Under the pieces are notes generated by a model. It did no database searches and was not told the DNA's origin. It saw nothing but the letters and a program-made list of their open reading frames with translations. Both the position numbers and the translations under genes were made by a program. 64,000 nt of DNA from Vittaforma corneae ATCC 50505. Lineage: Eukaryota; Microsporidia; Nosematidae. Positions within the stretch are counted from its first letter, which is position 1, and the number at the start of each line of letters is the position of its first letter. This document shows, one piece after another, positions 18,922-27,733 of the stretch. The DNA lies in contig NW_006889836.1 in NCBI RefSeq assembly GCF_000231115.1, positions 124,001-188,000 of the forward strand, read 5' to 3'.

Positions 18922-19173
18922 ATATGGGCATGGATAGCTGTAATAGAAAACACAAACATTATGGTGAAAAAGACAAAACAGAAGGATCCAGCTTTAATAA
19001 ATATGTTTTATAATCTTTATTTAAAGTGTCGATGTCCTTTCCCGTAACTAAATAAACTTGAATAGCTAATTCATATTGGCACTGGCATGCATTAATGCAA
19101 ATACTCATACTGCATAGACAGTGTAATGTTGATTAGCATATCAGTATCCAATTTGCATATTTTCCAACCCTCA

Positions 19174-19920
19174 ATGAAATTCATCATTGCCATTGATGGG
19201 CCAGCTGCAAGTGGAAAATCCTCAGCTGCTGAAATTGTTGCAAAAGTTCTTGGATTTCAAAGAATCGACTCTGGGCTGCTGTACAGAGCTATAACGTACC
19301 TTATTTACCAGAAATTTGGAAATTTTCAAGCGCATGATTTGAACAGTGAAGAAGTACAGATTTTTGTAAATGCATTGCAAATTTCCCAATCAAATTCTAG
19401 GATATTTTATGATGGAAAGGATATTACGGATTATTTAAGGAATCCTGAGATAGACTTGAACGTTGGAAAGATAGCAAAAGAGCTCTACATTAGAGAAAAG
19501 ACACATGAAATTCAAAGATCTCTGATGGAATTAGACGTGCCAGGAATAGTGATTGACGGGCGTGACATTGGAACTGTTGTAGTTCCCAATGCATTCCTGA
19601 AGGTGTTCATAGCGGCAAAAGACACTACGCGTGCACAGAGACGATCCAAGCAAACAGGCGAGAATTACGAAGATGTTCTAAAGAAGCTACAGGACAGGGA
19701 TCGGGATGATATCAACAGAAAACACGGCCCTCTCAAAAAAGCCGAGGATGCCATATTGATTGATAACGATAATATTACTCTTGAAGAAACGGTAAATCAA
19801 ATTATTAAATATTTTAAGAACAGGATGGATGGCAATGAAGAAGCATCCAAGAATCCATATTTCAACAAGACCGTAAATCTGATCTCAAAGTACTTTAGCG
19901 AGAGAAGTGTTGTTATTTAG
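19174..19920 (+). CDS. cmk: Bacterial-type cytidylate (CMP/dCMP) kinase
   Basis: A 248-residue enzyme phosphorylating CMP and dCMP with ATP. Motifs are those of bacterial Cmk: P-loop GPAASGKSS (residues 9-17), RIDSGLLYRAITY, VIDGRDIGTVV, and RDRDDINRKHGPLKKA with the terminal AILID. Eukaryotes normally use the shorter UMP-CMP kinase of the adenylate kinase type, so this suggests acquisition from bacteria. Another ATG lies 16 codons upstream (19126), but the domain begins exactly at 19174, which follows CCCTCA. With thymidylate synthase ~1.2 kb downstream it supports pyrimidine deoxynucleotide supply. Confidence 0.9.
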   Translation: MKFIIAIDGPAASGKSSAAEIVAKVLGFQRIDSGLLYRAITYLIYQKFGNFQAHDLNSEEVQIFVNALQISQSNSRIFYDGKDITDYLRNPEIDLNVGKIAKELYIREKTHEIQRSLMELDVPGIVIDGRDIGTVVVPNAFLKVFIAAKDTTRAQRRSKQTGENYEDVLKKLQDRDRDDINRKHGPLKKAEDAILIDNDNITLEETVNQIIKYFKNRMDGNEEASKNPYFNKTVNLISKYFSERSVVI

Positions 19921-20032
19921 TAAATTGTCTATTCTGAGTTTTCTTATTTGCACTTGATCTGAAGTCATGGCTAAGTGGAAGAGATGGAATGCTTGAATGC
20001 AAAGTTAACAATAGAATTATGTGTACATTTAA

Positions 20033-20103
20033 GGTTTTGTGGTGTAGCGGTAGCACTCTGGACTTTGAATCCAGCAACCCGAGTTCGAACCTCGGCAGAA
20101 CCA
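20033..20103 (+). tRNA. tRNA-Gln (UUG anticodon)
   Basis: A full cloverleaf: acceptor GGTTTTG pairs with CAGAACC, followed by discriminator A. The D-arm is GTGTAGCGGTAGCAC and the anticodon stem CTGGA/TCCAG encloses CTTTGAA, with anticodon TTG. The T-arm is CCGAG-TTCGAAC-CTCGG. No intron. B-box GTTCGAACC is intact. It is the only tRNA I found in the window. Confidence 0.96.
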
Positions 20104-20219
20104 GCTAGATTTTTATATCAACCTGCCATAAATGGGAATTTTTACAAATTGCAGGTCCTGAAATCTATGCTGCGTATGTTAATTCATACAATAAACAAGC
20201 TTTTATTCAACTAATTTTA

Positions 20220-20768
20220 TTAAAGTGTCTGTTTTTTCTCAAACATCCCCACAAAATCCTTATGAATTACATAAACAGCAATAGCTGTCATTACCAATTC
20301 GGAAATCATAAGAATCCTGGCCCAGAACCTTGAGCTTGCTACCATTTTTTGGTGTTCGTATGTTCTCGTGATTTGTTTGCTTTGATCGGTAATAAGCTGA
20401 TCCAAGAGACGCGCCAGCTCAGAAACCAGGTCAACGTCCTTGACGTATCCTAAGTGTCCTAACAGCTCCTTGTTTGGATCAGGTGATTTGTATGAAAAGT
20501 CTATTGGAAGCTTAGTTTTATTCTTGACAATGACTTTTATCTTTCCTTCGCTCGAAACATTAGTGAACAATGCAGCACTCTTTACTGAGTCGGTAAATAT
20601 GGTTCTACCCTTTGGATCGATGAGAGAAACATCAACATCACCTTGTGTACTATATTTAAATTTGTATATCTCGTTCTTGGTCACAAGATCGTAGAATTCG
20701 AATGTTCCTTGTGGTTTAATTTCGATTTGTCTTGCCAGAATTAGAGAAAAGAGCACAAATAGAAACAT
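20220..20768 (-). CDS. p24/EMP24 family GOLD-domain cargo receptor
   Basis: A 182-residue type I membrane protein of the early secretory pathway. It has a signal peptide (1-13), a short GOLD domain (about 14-95, two-sheet pattern with FEFYDLV and VDVSLIDPKGR), a coiled-coil stalk (about 105-150), then one membrane helix after SSRFWARILMISELV and a short basic tail FEKKQTL. The SRxFW junction before the membrane helix is typical. p24 proteins package cargo, notably GPI-anchored proteins, into COPII vesicles, which suits the GPI synthesis genes here. The ATG (20768) follows CCCCCT; an upstream GTG frame is not needed. Confidence 0.85.
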   Translation of the reverse strand: MFLFVLFSLILARQIEIKPQGTFEFYDLVTKNEIYKFKYSTQGDVDVSLIDPKGRTIFTDSVKSAALFTNVSSEGKIKVIVKNKTKLPIDFSYKSPDPNKELLGHLGYVKDVDLVSELARLLDQLITDQSKQITRTYEHQKMVASSRFWARILMISELVMTAIAVYVIHKDFVGMFEKKQTL

Positions 20769-20801
20769 AGGGGGTTCCAAAAACAAACAATTTGACAACA
20801 C

Positions 20802-21137
20802 TTAAAAAACAATTTAAATATTAGCATTGTACTAAGCACCTTAAACATTGAAAATTAAACTAAAATAGGGTCTTTGTTGGCTGTATAATGACCTACGGTT
20901 TATTTTCAACATCAAATGTTATAGTGCATTCAACAGCTTCTCGTTAATTGTATACCATTTTTGCTAGCAAAGGTTGCTGAAAAGTTTAGTATTTCCAAAA
21001 TAGGTGATACAGTATTCTTTATTATCGTCTTTTATTCATGGTTAAAGTGTGTATTTTGCAAGTTCAAATTACATGATGCTGAGTGATTGACTACGTTGAA
21101 CATTAAAATTTTTTGAAGCTTTTGAAGATGAAAGGGT
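20802..21137. other. Divergent region between p24 and thymidylate synthase
   Basis: About 340 bp of AT-rich sequence, presumably both promoters. An AAAATTTTTTG box lies ~35 bp before the thymidylate synthase ATG and AAGGGT immediately before it. No RNA gene seen. Confidence 0.6.
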
Positions 21138-22010
21138 ATGCCAAACGAAGAAGAAAGACAGTATTTGAATTTAATTAAAGAATGCATCGAAAATGGTAAG
21201 AGACAGAATGACCGCACAGGAACAGGAACGCTTGCATTATTCGGAAGATCAATGAGATATTCTCTAGAAAATGGGAGGTTTCCTCTTCTCACAACCAAGA
21301 ATGTGCCTTTCAGAATAATAGCCGAGGAACTCTTGTTCTTCATTCGGTCTCAAACAGACAATAAGATACTTAAAGCCAAGAATATCCACATTTGGGATGG
21401 AAATAGCACAAAAGAATATTTTCAGAGGAGTGGAATCAATAGGGAAGAAGACGATCTTGGACCAGTATACGGGTTTCAGTGGAGACACTATGGTGCAGAG
21501 TATAAGACATGCATGGATAGCTATGAAGGCCAGGGCATAGACCAGCTACAACAGGTTATTGATACCCTAAAGAATAACCCAACGAGTAGAAGAATGATAG
21601 TAGTTGCCTGGAATCCTATCCAGTTAAATGAAATGGCACTACCACCCTGCCACTGCATGTTTCACTTCTTGGCTGCAGAGGGAAAGCTAACTTGTATATT
21701 GTATCAGCGGTCAGGTGATATGGGACTCGGAATTCCATTTAATATTGCGAGTTATTCGCTTTTAGCTGTGATAGTGGCAAGGTTAACGGGGCTTGAGCCA
21801 CATGAATTTGTACATTTTATTGGAGACACCCATGTATACTTGGATCATGTTGAACCTTTAAAGGTTCAGTTAGAAAGAGAGCCAAGGGAATTTCCAACAC
21901 TGAGACTAGCTGAGAAGGAGTATAAGAAAATTGAAGACTTTCAAGTTGAAGATTTCATAATTGAAGGATATAACCCATATCCCAAAATTCAAATGAAGAT
22001 GTCAGCGTAA
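21138..22010 (+). CDS. TYMS: Thymidylate synthase
   Basis: A 290-residue enzyme that methylates dUMP to dTMP using methylenetetrahydrofolate. Key elements: phosphate-binding R-x-G-T-G-T (residues 26-31), IHIWDGN, the active-site P-P-C-H-C with nucleophile Cys171, QRSGDMGLGIPFNIASY, and HxYLDH (GDTHVYLDH) near the end. It matches the canonical homodimeric family along its whole length. GGG directly precedes the ATG, a common start context here. Dihydrofolate reductase is not in the window. Confidence 0.97.
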   Translation: MPNEEERQYLNLIKECIENGKRQNDRTGTGTLALFGRSMRYSLENGRFPLLTTKNVPFRIIAEELLFFIRSQTDNKILKAKNIHIWDGNSTKEYFQRSGINREEDDLGPVYGFQWRHYGAEYKTCMDSYEGQGIDQLQQVIDTLKNNPTSRRMIVVAWNPIQLNEMALPPCHCMFHFLAAEGKLTCILYQRSGDMGLGIPFNIASYSLLAVIVARLTGLEPHEFVHFIGDTHVYLDHVEPLKVQLEREPREFPTLRLAEKEYKKIEDFQVEDFIIEGYNPYPKIQMKMSA

Positions 22011-22199
22011 TTAAAGCTATCTGTTTGATTATTTGAATAATTTAACAACGACTTTTGTTTGTATTTACACTGCTATTTGTATTTTCATTTACTTACACTA
22101 TTCTTGCATACTTGGCCCTTCTATTTAATATTATTGTTCTATATTCAAGATTCTGTCCTGTTTATTGCACATTCCCATTTGTTGGTATGCTTTAATTTG

Positions 22200-23015
22200 C
22201 TATCTCTTATCAATCAGTTCAATACTCAATGATAGAAAGCTAAATACTATTGCTGTTATCGAAAGAAATATAAAAAATATTTGCTGATCGGCCAAATATT
22301 GAATTATTAAGAATGAACAAAGAACCAAAATGAGTTTCTTACAACTCAAATGGACAAATCTCTTTTCTAAGAAACTGGGAACAAACAAGTAGGCGACAAA
22401 TCCAATTGCTTGTAGTATTAACACCTGCGTATTATCATCAATTCTTGAAAATGTCCCAAAGAACCCAAACAGCGCGGCCATGTTCCCAAATACTCCGTTA
22501 TTCTCTGTTTTAAGAGGAATGAGAATGCTTTCTTCAAGTGGAATCACTTTATCATGTGAAAACTTCTTTTTTTTGCTCTTGCCTTTGTTTAAAATGGATG
22601 TTCTTACAGAATCAATACAAAATATTACCTGGCAAAGTGAAAACCAAAAAAAAATTGTATTTGTGTCAATTTCTTTGAGCAGGGCTTTGATTATGGGAAC
22701 CAATGTTGTTGAGAAGAGTAGAATGAGTACAAATGCTTTTAATATGGGCTCCTTTAGATCCAGAAAACTTTTTGTCTCGTAAACAATAAGCAAAGGAAAA
22801 GCAGGATGCTTTGACAATTCAATTATAAAGCATGTAATGCAGTCAATATTCTTATATGCAGCGAGATAAAGTCCTATCGATGATATTCTCAGCAATAGTA
22901 GCCTTACAAATGTATATGAGGCATGAATCTTTGGTTCTTTTATTTGTTCTTTTTTCATTATTTCTTTTATGTGAATTTCTTTTATTGTTCTAACCATCGA
23001 TTGTGGGTAGATCAT
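22200..23015 (-). CDS. GPI2: GPI-GlcNAc transferase subunit GPI2 (PIG-C)
   Basis: A 271-residue polytopic ER protein. Two family blocks are visible: L-V-P-I-I-K-A-L-L-K-E-I-D-T-N-T-I-F-F (PIG-C: 'L-T-P-V-L-K-T-L-T...D-T-I-W'), and a later block with N-x-A-A-L-F-G-F-F-G-T-F-S-R and QAIGFVAYLFVP, corresponding to 'N-A-A-I-F-A-S-V-x-L-A-S-R-L...A-I-E-L-F-A-L-F-P'. About six to seven membrane segments follow a basic N-terminus. PIG-C is a core subunit of the complex that starts GPI anchors. GPI1 and PIG-A are also in this window, unlinked in expression units. Confidence 0.75.
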   Translation of the reverse strand: MIYPQSMVRTIKEIHIKEIMKKEQIKEPKIHASYTFVRLLLLRISSIGLYLAAYKNIDCITCFIIELSKHPAFPLLIVYETKSFLDLKEPILKAFVLILLFSTTLVPIIKALLKEIDTNTIFFWFSLCQVIFCIDSVRTSILNKGKSKKKKFSHDKVIPLEESILIPLKTENNGVFGNMAALFGFFGTFSRIDDNTQVLILQAIGFVAYLFVPSFLEKRFVHLSCKKLILVLCSFLIIQYLADQQIFFIFLSITAIVFSFLSLSIELIDKR

Positions 23016-23132
23016 TAAAACAGCAAATTAATATAGAATATTAGAAAATTTATTAAATGCTATTTGTTAACTGATTATCTCCTTTTTGAAAGGAGATTTG
23101 TGATTAAGAAAAATTTTACTGCCCCGTTGACT

Positions 23133-24500
23133 ATGCCACAGCCATCTAACGGTAACCAAGAACAGAGTAGAAATCCAAACAACGAACCAAGTGGACAAAT
23201 GCAGCCAAACATTGAATACAACCAAGGACAGTATCCGCAAGGGTATTATGCTGCACCAGGTGGAAACCAAAATGTCTATGAAAACCAGCCGGTGATGGAA
23301 AAGGGATATCCACAGCAGCCAATGAATGGCTATCCACCTCAAACACCAAGTTATCACCAACAATACTCAAGAGGATATGCTCAATATCAACCATTGCTAA
23401 TGCAAACAGGACCTCAAGCCAATTATCCACCGGCTCAGCCAGGATACCCACTCCAGCCTCAAATGCAATCGACTTACAATCAAAATGCACCACAAGGATA
23501 TCCTACATCTCAGAGAGTTTCGCCACCAACTGCACAGCAGCAGGCTTACAATCAAAATGCACCACAAGGATATCCTACATCTCAGAGAGTGTCGCCACCA
23601 ACTGCACAGCAGCAGGCTTACAATCAAAATGCACCACAAGGATATCCTACTTCTCAGAGAGTTTCTCCAGCTGTTATGCATCAACAGCAGCCGCACATGG
23701 CAGCTGATATCGTCAATCAGCAGATGCAGCCTCTGATTGAAGGCAATAACATGAATACTGTCATAGAATCAGCAAATAAAATAGTTGATGCATATGCTAA
23801 TGATAACTCACTTAAGACACCTTATGAAAATACAATGACACCTGCACATAACATGCAAGCAAACGTTGCACAACAACCAGAACACTACCAACAACCGATA
23901 TATTATCCACCACAGGCTTTACCGAATACTACTCAAGTCCCCACTTCTCACCAATATCACACTGTGCAGCCNNNNNNNNNNNNNNNNNNNNCTCCAGCTG
24001 TTATGCATCAACAGCAGCCGCACATGGCAGCTGATATTGTCAATCAGCAGATGCAGCCTCAAATTGAAGATGATAATAAGTCAAAAATTATGAATTCTAC
24101 TAACGGTGTTGTTAATAATTATACTACTGCTAGCTCAGTTTATACTCCATATGAAAATGCTAAACCTTTAATGTCTACCAACCAAGATCATCATGCTCCA
24201 TCTTCTAAAACGGTTCAACAGTCAGCTCATCCAATACCGCAAGAACCTCAAGGAAATCCTCCAATAAGCAACCTGGAGATAGGCTCGCCAGCACCTCAAC
24301 AAAATCCAAATCAGCCACCTTCACTGGCCCCTATAAAAGAGGAACAAACAGTCAAATCCTTAGCTAATGGCCAAGTTGAAGAAGATAAAAGCAATGACAG
24401 TAAAACTAAGCTGATCGAGATGGTGGTTCTTGTTATTCTAATCGCCTTGCTATTGATACTTGGTATCCAATGGTTAGGAAACTCAAGCAAGAAGAATTGA
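23133..24500 (+). CDS. Gln/Pro-rich repetitive tail-anchored protein
   Basis: A ~455-residue protein (including the gap) built almost entirely of Gln, Pro, Asn and Tyr. It holds 24-residue tandem repeats starting YNQNAPQGYPTSQRVSP and a duplicated PAVMHQQQPHMAADIVNQQ block on either side of a 20-N gap. The only hydrophobic segment is near the C-terminus (VVLVILIALLLILGIQWLG), followed by a short basic end, a tail-anchor arrangement that leaves the repetitive part in the cytosol. There is no N-terminal signal peptide. The ATG at 23133 follows AAATTTT and GCCCC; the frame is open upstream only from TTG. Function unknown. A scaffold or multivalent binding role (PPxY-like and QGYP repeats) is a guess. 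Confidence 0.75.
   Translation: MPQPSNGNQEQSRNPNNEPSGQMQPNIEYNQGQYPQGYYAAPGGNQNVYENQPVMEKGYPQQPMNGYPPQTPSYHQQYSRGYAQYQPLLMQTGPQANYPPAQPGYPLQPQMQSTYNQNAPQGYPTSQRVSPPTAQQQAYNQNAPQGYPTSQRVSPPTAQQQAYNQNAPQGYPTSQRVSPAVMHQQQPHMAADIVNQQMQPLIEGNNMNTVIESANKIVDAYANDNSLKTPYENTMTPAHNMQANVAQQPEHYQQPIYYPPQALPNTTQVPTSHQYHTVQXXXXXXXXPAVMHQQQPHMAADIVNQQMQPQIEDDNKSKIMNSTNGVVNNYTTASSVYTPYENAKPLMSTNQDHHAPSSKTVQQSAHPIPQEPQGNPPISNLEIGSPAPQQNPNQPPSLAPIKEEQTVKSLANGQVEEDKSNDSKTKLIEMVVLVILIALLLILGIQWLGNSSKKN
23475..23670 (+). repeat. 72 bp tandem coding repeat (2.7 copies)
   Basis: Units 23475-23546 and 23547-23618 are almost identical, and a third, partial unit starts at 23619 and runs into the 'PAVMHQQQ' block. Each encodes 24 residues. 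The segment after the third unit (about 23666-23730) is repeated after the gap (23992-24060), so a further repeat array probably lies in the gap. Confidence 0.95.
23972..23991. other. Assembly gap (20 N) inside a repetitive gene
   Basis: Twenty undetermined bases inside the Gln/Pro-rich gene, exactly where the repeat block resumes. Probably a tandem array the assembler could not resolve; the true length may be much greater. The frame is kept across the placeholder. Confidence 0.95.
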
Positions 24501-24626
24501 TTAAGATTAAATATCTATTATCAATTGTTTTCGATATCTAACCATTTGATTTAACTTTCAATATCAGAAGTATAAAGAAAGCTTTGTAAAAACCGCTTGT
24601 TAAATTTTCTGGTAAAATTTGAGTCC

Positions 24627-25592
24627 ATGGTCTGTGAATATTGCAATGTAGCTAAAGCAGTTATTCTGAGATCAAAAAGCAGAAAGAAAGTGTGCAAAGA
24701 ATGTTTTTATGAGCAGTTTGAAAATGAAATACACCAGTTGGTGGTTGAGAGTGCTATGTTTGAGAAGAATTCGCGTGTTGGGATTGGAATAAGTGGTGGA
24801 AAAGATAGCACAGTTCTAGCTTATGTTTTGAACAAACTGAATATCAAATACAACTATGGGCTTGATCTGGTTTTACTGTGTGTTGATGAAGGAATAAGTG
24901 GATATAGGGACAAATCAATAGAAACGGTTTTGGAAAATCAAAAAATTTTAAATATGAAATTGGAGACAGTAAGCTACAAGGAAATGTTTGGAATGACTAT
25001 GGACGAAGTGGTCCAAAAGACTGGGAGGAAAGGAAATTGCACATACTGTGGGGTATTTCGGAGACAGGCCCTTGAAGAGGCTGCCAGAAGATTAAAGGTA
25101 GACTGTATTGTGACTGGACATAATGCTGATGATATGGCAGAGACTGTACTTCTGAATTTCTATAGAGGAGATATTTCGAGATTGAAAAGATGCGCATTGA
25201 GTAAAACTAAAGAGCATATTAGTGATGAAAATACAAAGAAGCACCTTTCATTGGCGAGATGCAAGCCCTTCAAGTATACATATCAAAGAGAAATAGTTTT
25301 CTATGCTTATTTCAAGAAATTGCCTTATTTTACAACTGAGTGCACATATGCGTCGGGAGCCTCAAGAGGAGACTTCAGAGAGCTGGTTAAGGATCTCGAA
25401 AGAATAGATCCAACAATTATAATTAATATTATTAAAAGTGGCGAGATGTTCTTAGAGGACACACCTACAAATTTAATTATCAAAAAATGTTTAAGGTGTA
25501 AAAACCCAACGTCATCTGCTGATCAAATATGCAATGCCTGTTCGATGGTTGAAAAACTGAGTAGAATAGTCAAAGAGTGTTGTAAGGAGTGA
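24627..25592 (+). CDS. NCS6: Cytoplasmic tRNA 2-thiolation protein NCS6/CTU1
   Basis: A 321-residue enzyme that thiolates wobble uridine U34 of Lys, Gln and Glu tRNAs with sulfur from Urm1. It shows the N-terminal zinc site (C3-x2-C6, C23-x2-C26), PP-loop SGGKDS (56-61), the catalytic/iron-sulfur GNCTYCGVFRRQ motif, GHNADDMAETVL, and a C-terminal CLRC...CNAC zinc pair. It is full length for the family. ATG 24627 after GAGTCC is preferred over an upstream TTG. The tRNA-Gln(UUG) in this window is a natural substrate. Confidence 0.95.
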   Translation: MVCEYCNVAKAVILRSKSRKKVCKECFYEQFENEIHQLVVESAMFEKNSRVGIGISGGKDSTVLAYVLNKLNIKYNYGLDLVLLCVDEGISGYRDKSIETVLENQKILNMKLETVSYKEMFGMTMDEVVQKTGRKGNCTYCGVFRRQALEEAARRLKVDCIVTGHNADDMAETVLLNFYRGDISRLKRCALSKTKEHISDENTKKHLSLARCKPFKYTYQREIVFYAYFKKLPYFTTECTYASGASRGDFRELVKDLERIDPTIIINIIKSGEMFLEDTPTNLIIKKCLRCKNPTSSADQICNACSMVEKLSRIVKECCKE

Positions 25593-25887
25593 TATATCGA
25601 TAACCGTGAGACATATTTTTGCTTGGCGAAATGTTCAAACAAGGATATTAATTTAGCATCAACTTATTGATTGTATATAAATAGGTATGTGGTTGGCAAT
25701 TCAAGTAGAAGCGTTTCATAGCGTTGTTTGTGCCAGAATTTTTTCAGTGCTGTATTATATACTTTTTATGATGGTAAAGATGATGTCAGAGTCTCCTTAT
25801 TGCATCACGTTCCTTATTTTTCGTTCGCTAGTCAAGATTTAACCCCTTTAAATTTATGAATAAATCTCAGTCATTTGTTTCTATATA
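25593..25887. other. Intergenic region
   Basis: About 295 bp, AT-rich. No ORF above background and no RNA gene recognised. Confidence 0.55.
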
Positions 25888-26263
25888 ATGAGTAGTCTAA
25901 TATTTGCGATTTGGCCATATATCGCGTATGCTACTGCTACAGAAGACATGCCGAATAAATTATGGAATGCTAACACCGCTCGTAGAACATTACAATCATT
26001 TGTACGCCAAATCAGAATCTATATCTGGTCTTCTAACCAGCGATGCTTGTAAAACTCATAGAAACTTACTTGATGTTAACATCACTGTTGCTACAATATT
26101 AAATATTCTAGAGACGCAAGCCAAGTTTCAGACTGAGATATCATTTATTAATTGGAATGAGAACTTGAGTCTCATTAGTGTCCAAACATCACAATTGCTA
26201 GAAACTGCCTTTTTCGATAGTGAATATTTTAAATACGATACTAAAAATGATCCTGGTTTATAA
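25888..26263 (+). CDS. N-terminal part of a probable secreted/membrane protein, frame-disrupted
   Basis: The ATG at 25888 opens a frame beginning MSSLIFAIWPYIAYATA, a good signal peptide, but this frame stops at 26052. A second frame, open 25904-26263 without a suitable ATG, continues with ordered-looking sequence (hydrophobic heptads in VATILNILETQ and LSLISVQTSQLLETAF). It ends two bases before the 430-codon ORF at 26266, which is in the same frame as the signal peptide. Two compensating single-base shifts would turn all three into one type I membrane protein. I recognise no family. Confidence 0.45.
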
Positions 26264-26265
26264 TT

Positions 26266-27558
26266 ATGGATGACGAAATTAAACAGCAAGTAAACAAGAG
26301 TACTTTTCTTTCAGTGTTGTTCAGCATGTTCACTGGGGTAGATCAAAAGAAAGAATTCGCCATGCTTCTTTATGAAATGCTGATCCATGACCTTGTTAGT
26401 ATAGGCATTGAGGGCGAAATACTGGACATAATCAAAGGAAAAATTGAAAAAATTTTACTTAATCTTAATGATTTGTGTAGATCCTTGCAATGGTATATTG
26501 GAAGAAACACACCTGATTATGAAGCCAACATACAATTCATGGCTGATGTTCAAGTCGTTTACAATCCTACAGAAGTAAGTGGGGGATTGTCATATGCACA
26601 AGTTAGTTCTGCAGTTGATAGTATGCTCATACAGCCCTTACGTTCAATGTTTCAAAAAGGTATAAAAGAAGAGCAGACATCCAAGTTAGACAACAAAAAA
26701 TTGGCTAAACTGGCAGAAGATTTTAGCCATAAATATAGTAAAGAAATAGTGCCAGATGTATGTAGACTGTATCATATATATTTTCTACATCAAATTTGCA
26801 TATTGAAAGGAATTGATAAGGACAGTGATAAGAATATCGATTACAAGCCAGTATTTACGAGAATATTTTCAAATATTGAAATCTTAGATGCTATCTCATG
26901 CATTATTTCATCGATACCCGTGATTTGCAGGATGCAAAGGGTGATACGAACAGAAATGCTTAGCAAGGTAGTTTTAGATGGGATAAATTACGAGCTGCTG
27001 GATAAAACTATTGAAAATATGCTGAAATCTTCTAAAAACTTGCCGAGTGGGATTCTAAAAGTGTTGGTTGATAAAACAACAGTGGTTTTGAATGAAAATA
27101 TAAAAAATGTAAAATTTTTCTTTGATGATATTAATGATGTTACTTCCGTGCTGAAAAACGCATTATTTCTGTCTACTTTTAGAGTTAGCCAAGCAGAGCA
27201 CTTGGATGACTTCATTCAGTTGGCTTCTGCGATAAAAAACAAAGCTATACTGAAAAGAACACTGGCAGTCTATTCATTCCCACTCATTTTGAGAGCCTTG
27301 ACGTCTGGAGAGTCGCTAGCTAAAGCTTCTATTGATAAACTTAGTAAAAGTAAGAGCCTTCTAAAAATATCGGTCTCAAAGCTTCATACAGGTAGCATTA
27401 AACCATTAACTCATGAGATTTTCAGAAAATGTTCATCAGCTTTGAAAAGAATGGAATTAATAGAATCTTACAAGACATATGCCTTGTACACACTCATACT
27501 TCTAGTTGTATTTGACTTTATTTTACTTGTATTGGTTGTCAGTTCACCTAAATTCTGA
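26266..27558 (+). CDS. Hypothetical protein with C-terminal membrane anchor
   Basis: A 430-residue helical protein I do not recognise. It begins MDDEIKQQVNK with no signal peptide of its own. Long amphipathic helices fill the body, and one hydrophobic segment lies at the very end (YTLILLVVFDFILLVLVV, about 406-425) with a five-residue tail. The ATG lies two bases after the stop of the preceding frame, leaving no room for a promoter, so it is probably the C-terminal part of a longer gene starting at 25888. If independent, it would be tail-anchored. Confidence 0.7.
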   Translation: MDDEIKQQVNKSTFLSVLFSMFTGVDQKKEFAMLLYEMLIHDLVSIGIEGEILDIIKGKIEKILLNLNDLCRSLQWYIGRNTPDYEANIQFMADVQVVYNPTEVSGGLSYAQVSSAVDSMLIQPLRSMFQKGIKEEQTSKLDNKKLAKLAEDFSHKYSKEIVPDVCRLYHIYFLHQICILKGIDKDSDKNIDYKPVFTRIFSNIEILDAISCIISSIPVICRMQRVIRTEMLSKVVLDGINYELLDKTIENMLKSSKNLPSGILKVLVDKTTVVLNENIKNVKFFFDDINDVTSVLKNALFLSTFRVSQAEHLDDFIQLASAIKNKAILKRTLAVYSFPLILRALTSGESLAKASIDKLSKSKSLLKISVSKLHTGSIKPLTHEIFRKCSSALKRMELIESYKTYALYTLILLVVFDFILLVLVVSSPKF

Positions 27559-27733
27559 GGATCAAGAGCATGCTCAGATCTACCCGCACAGCAAATGATT
27601 TCTCACACAAACCTATTTATTTGGTTGATATCGAGTTTACAATTGAAAACACATGACTGTCTATTTGATATTAGTAATAAATTGGCTGTTTTACAATATT
27701 CTCTGGTAAACGCATTTTTATTTCTCACACCCA

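Noticed and set aside
19975..20214. 79-codon ORF across the tRNA-Gln gene
   Set aside because: It reads through an intact tRNA and has no protein features.
23475..23670. Possible CRISPR-like repeat array
   Set aside because: Units are directly adjacent without spacers and encode protein repeats in a eukaryotic gene.
23397..23696. Minus-strand Trp/Ser/Leu-rich repetitive ORFs in the 23 kb region
   Set aside because: Shadows of the 72 bp coding repeats of the Gln/Pro-rich gene.
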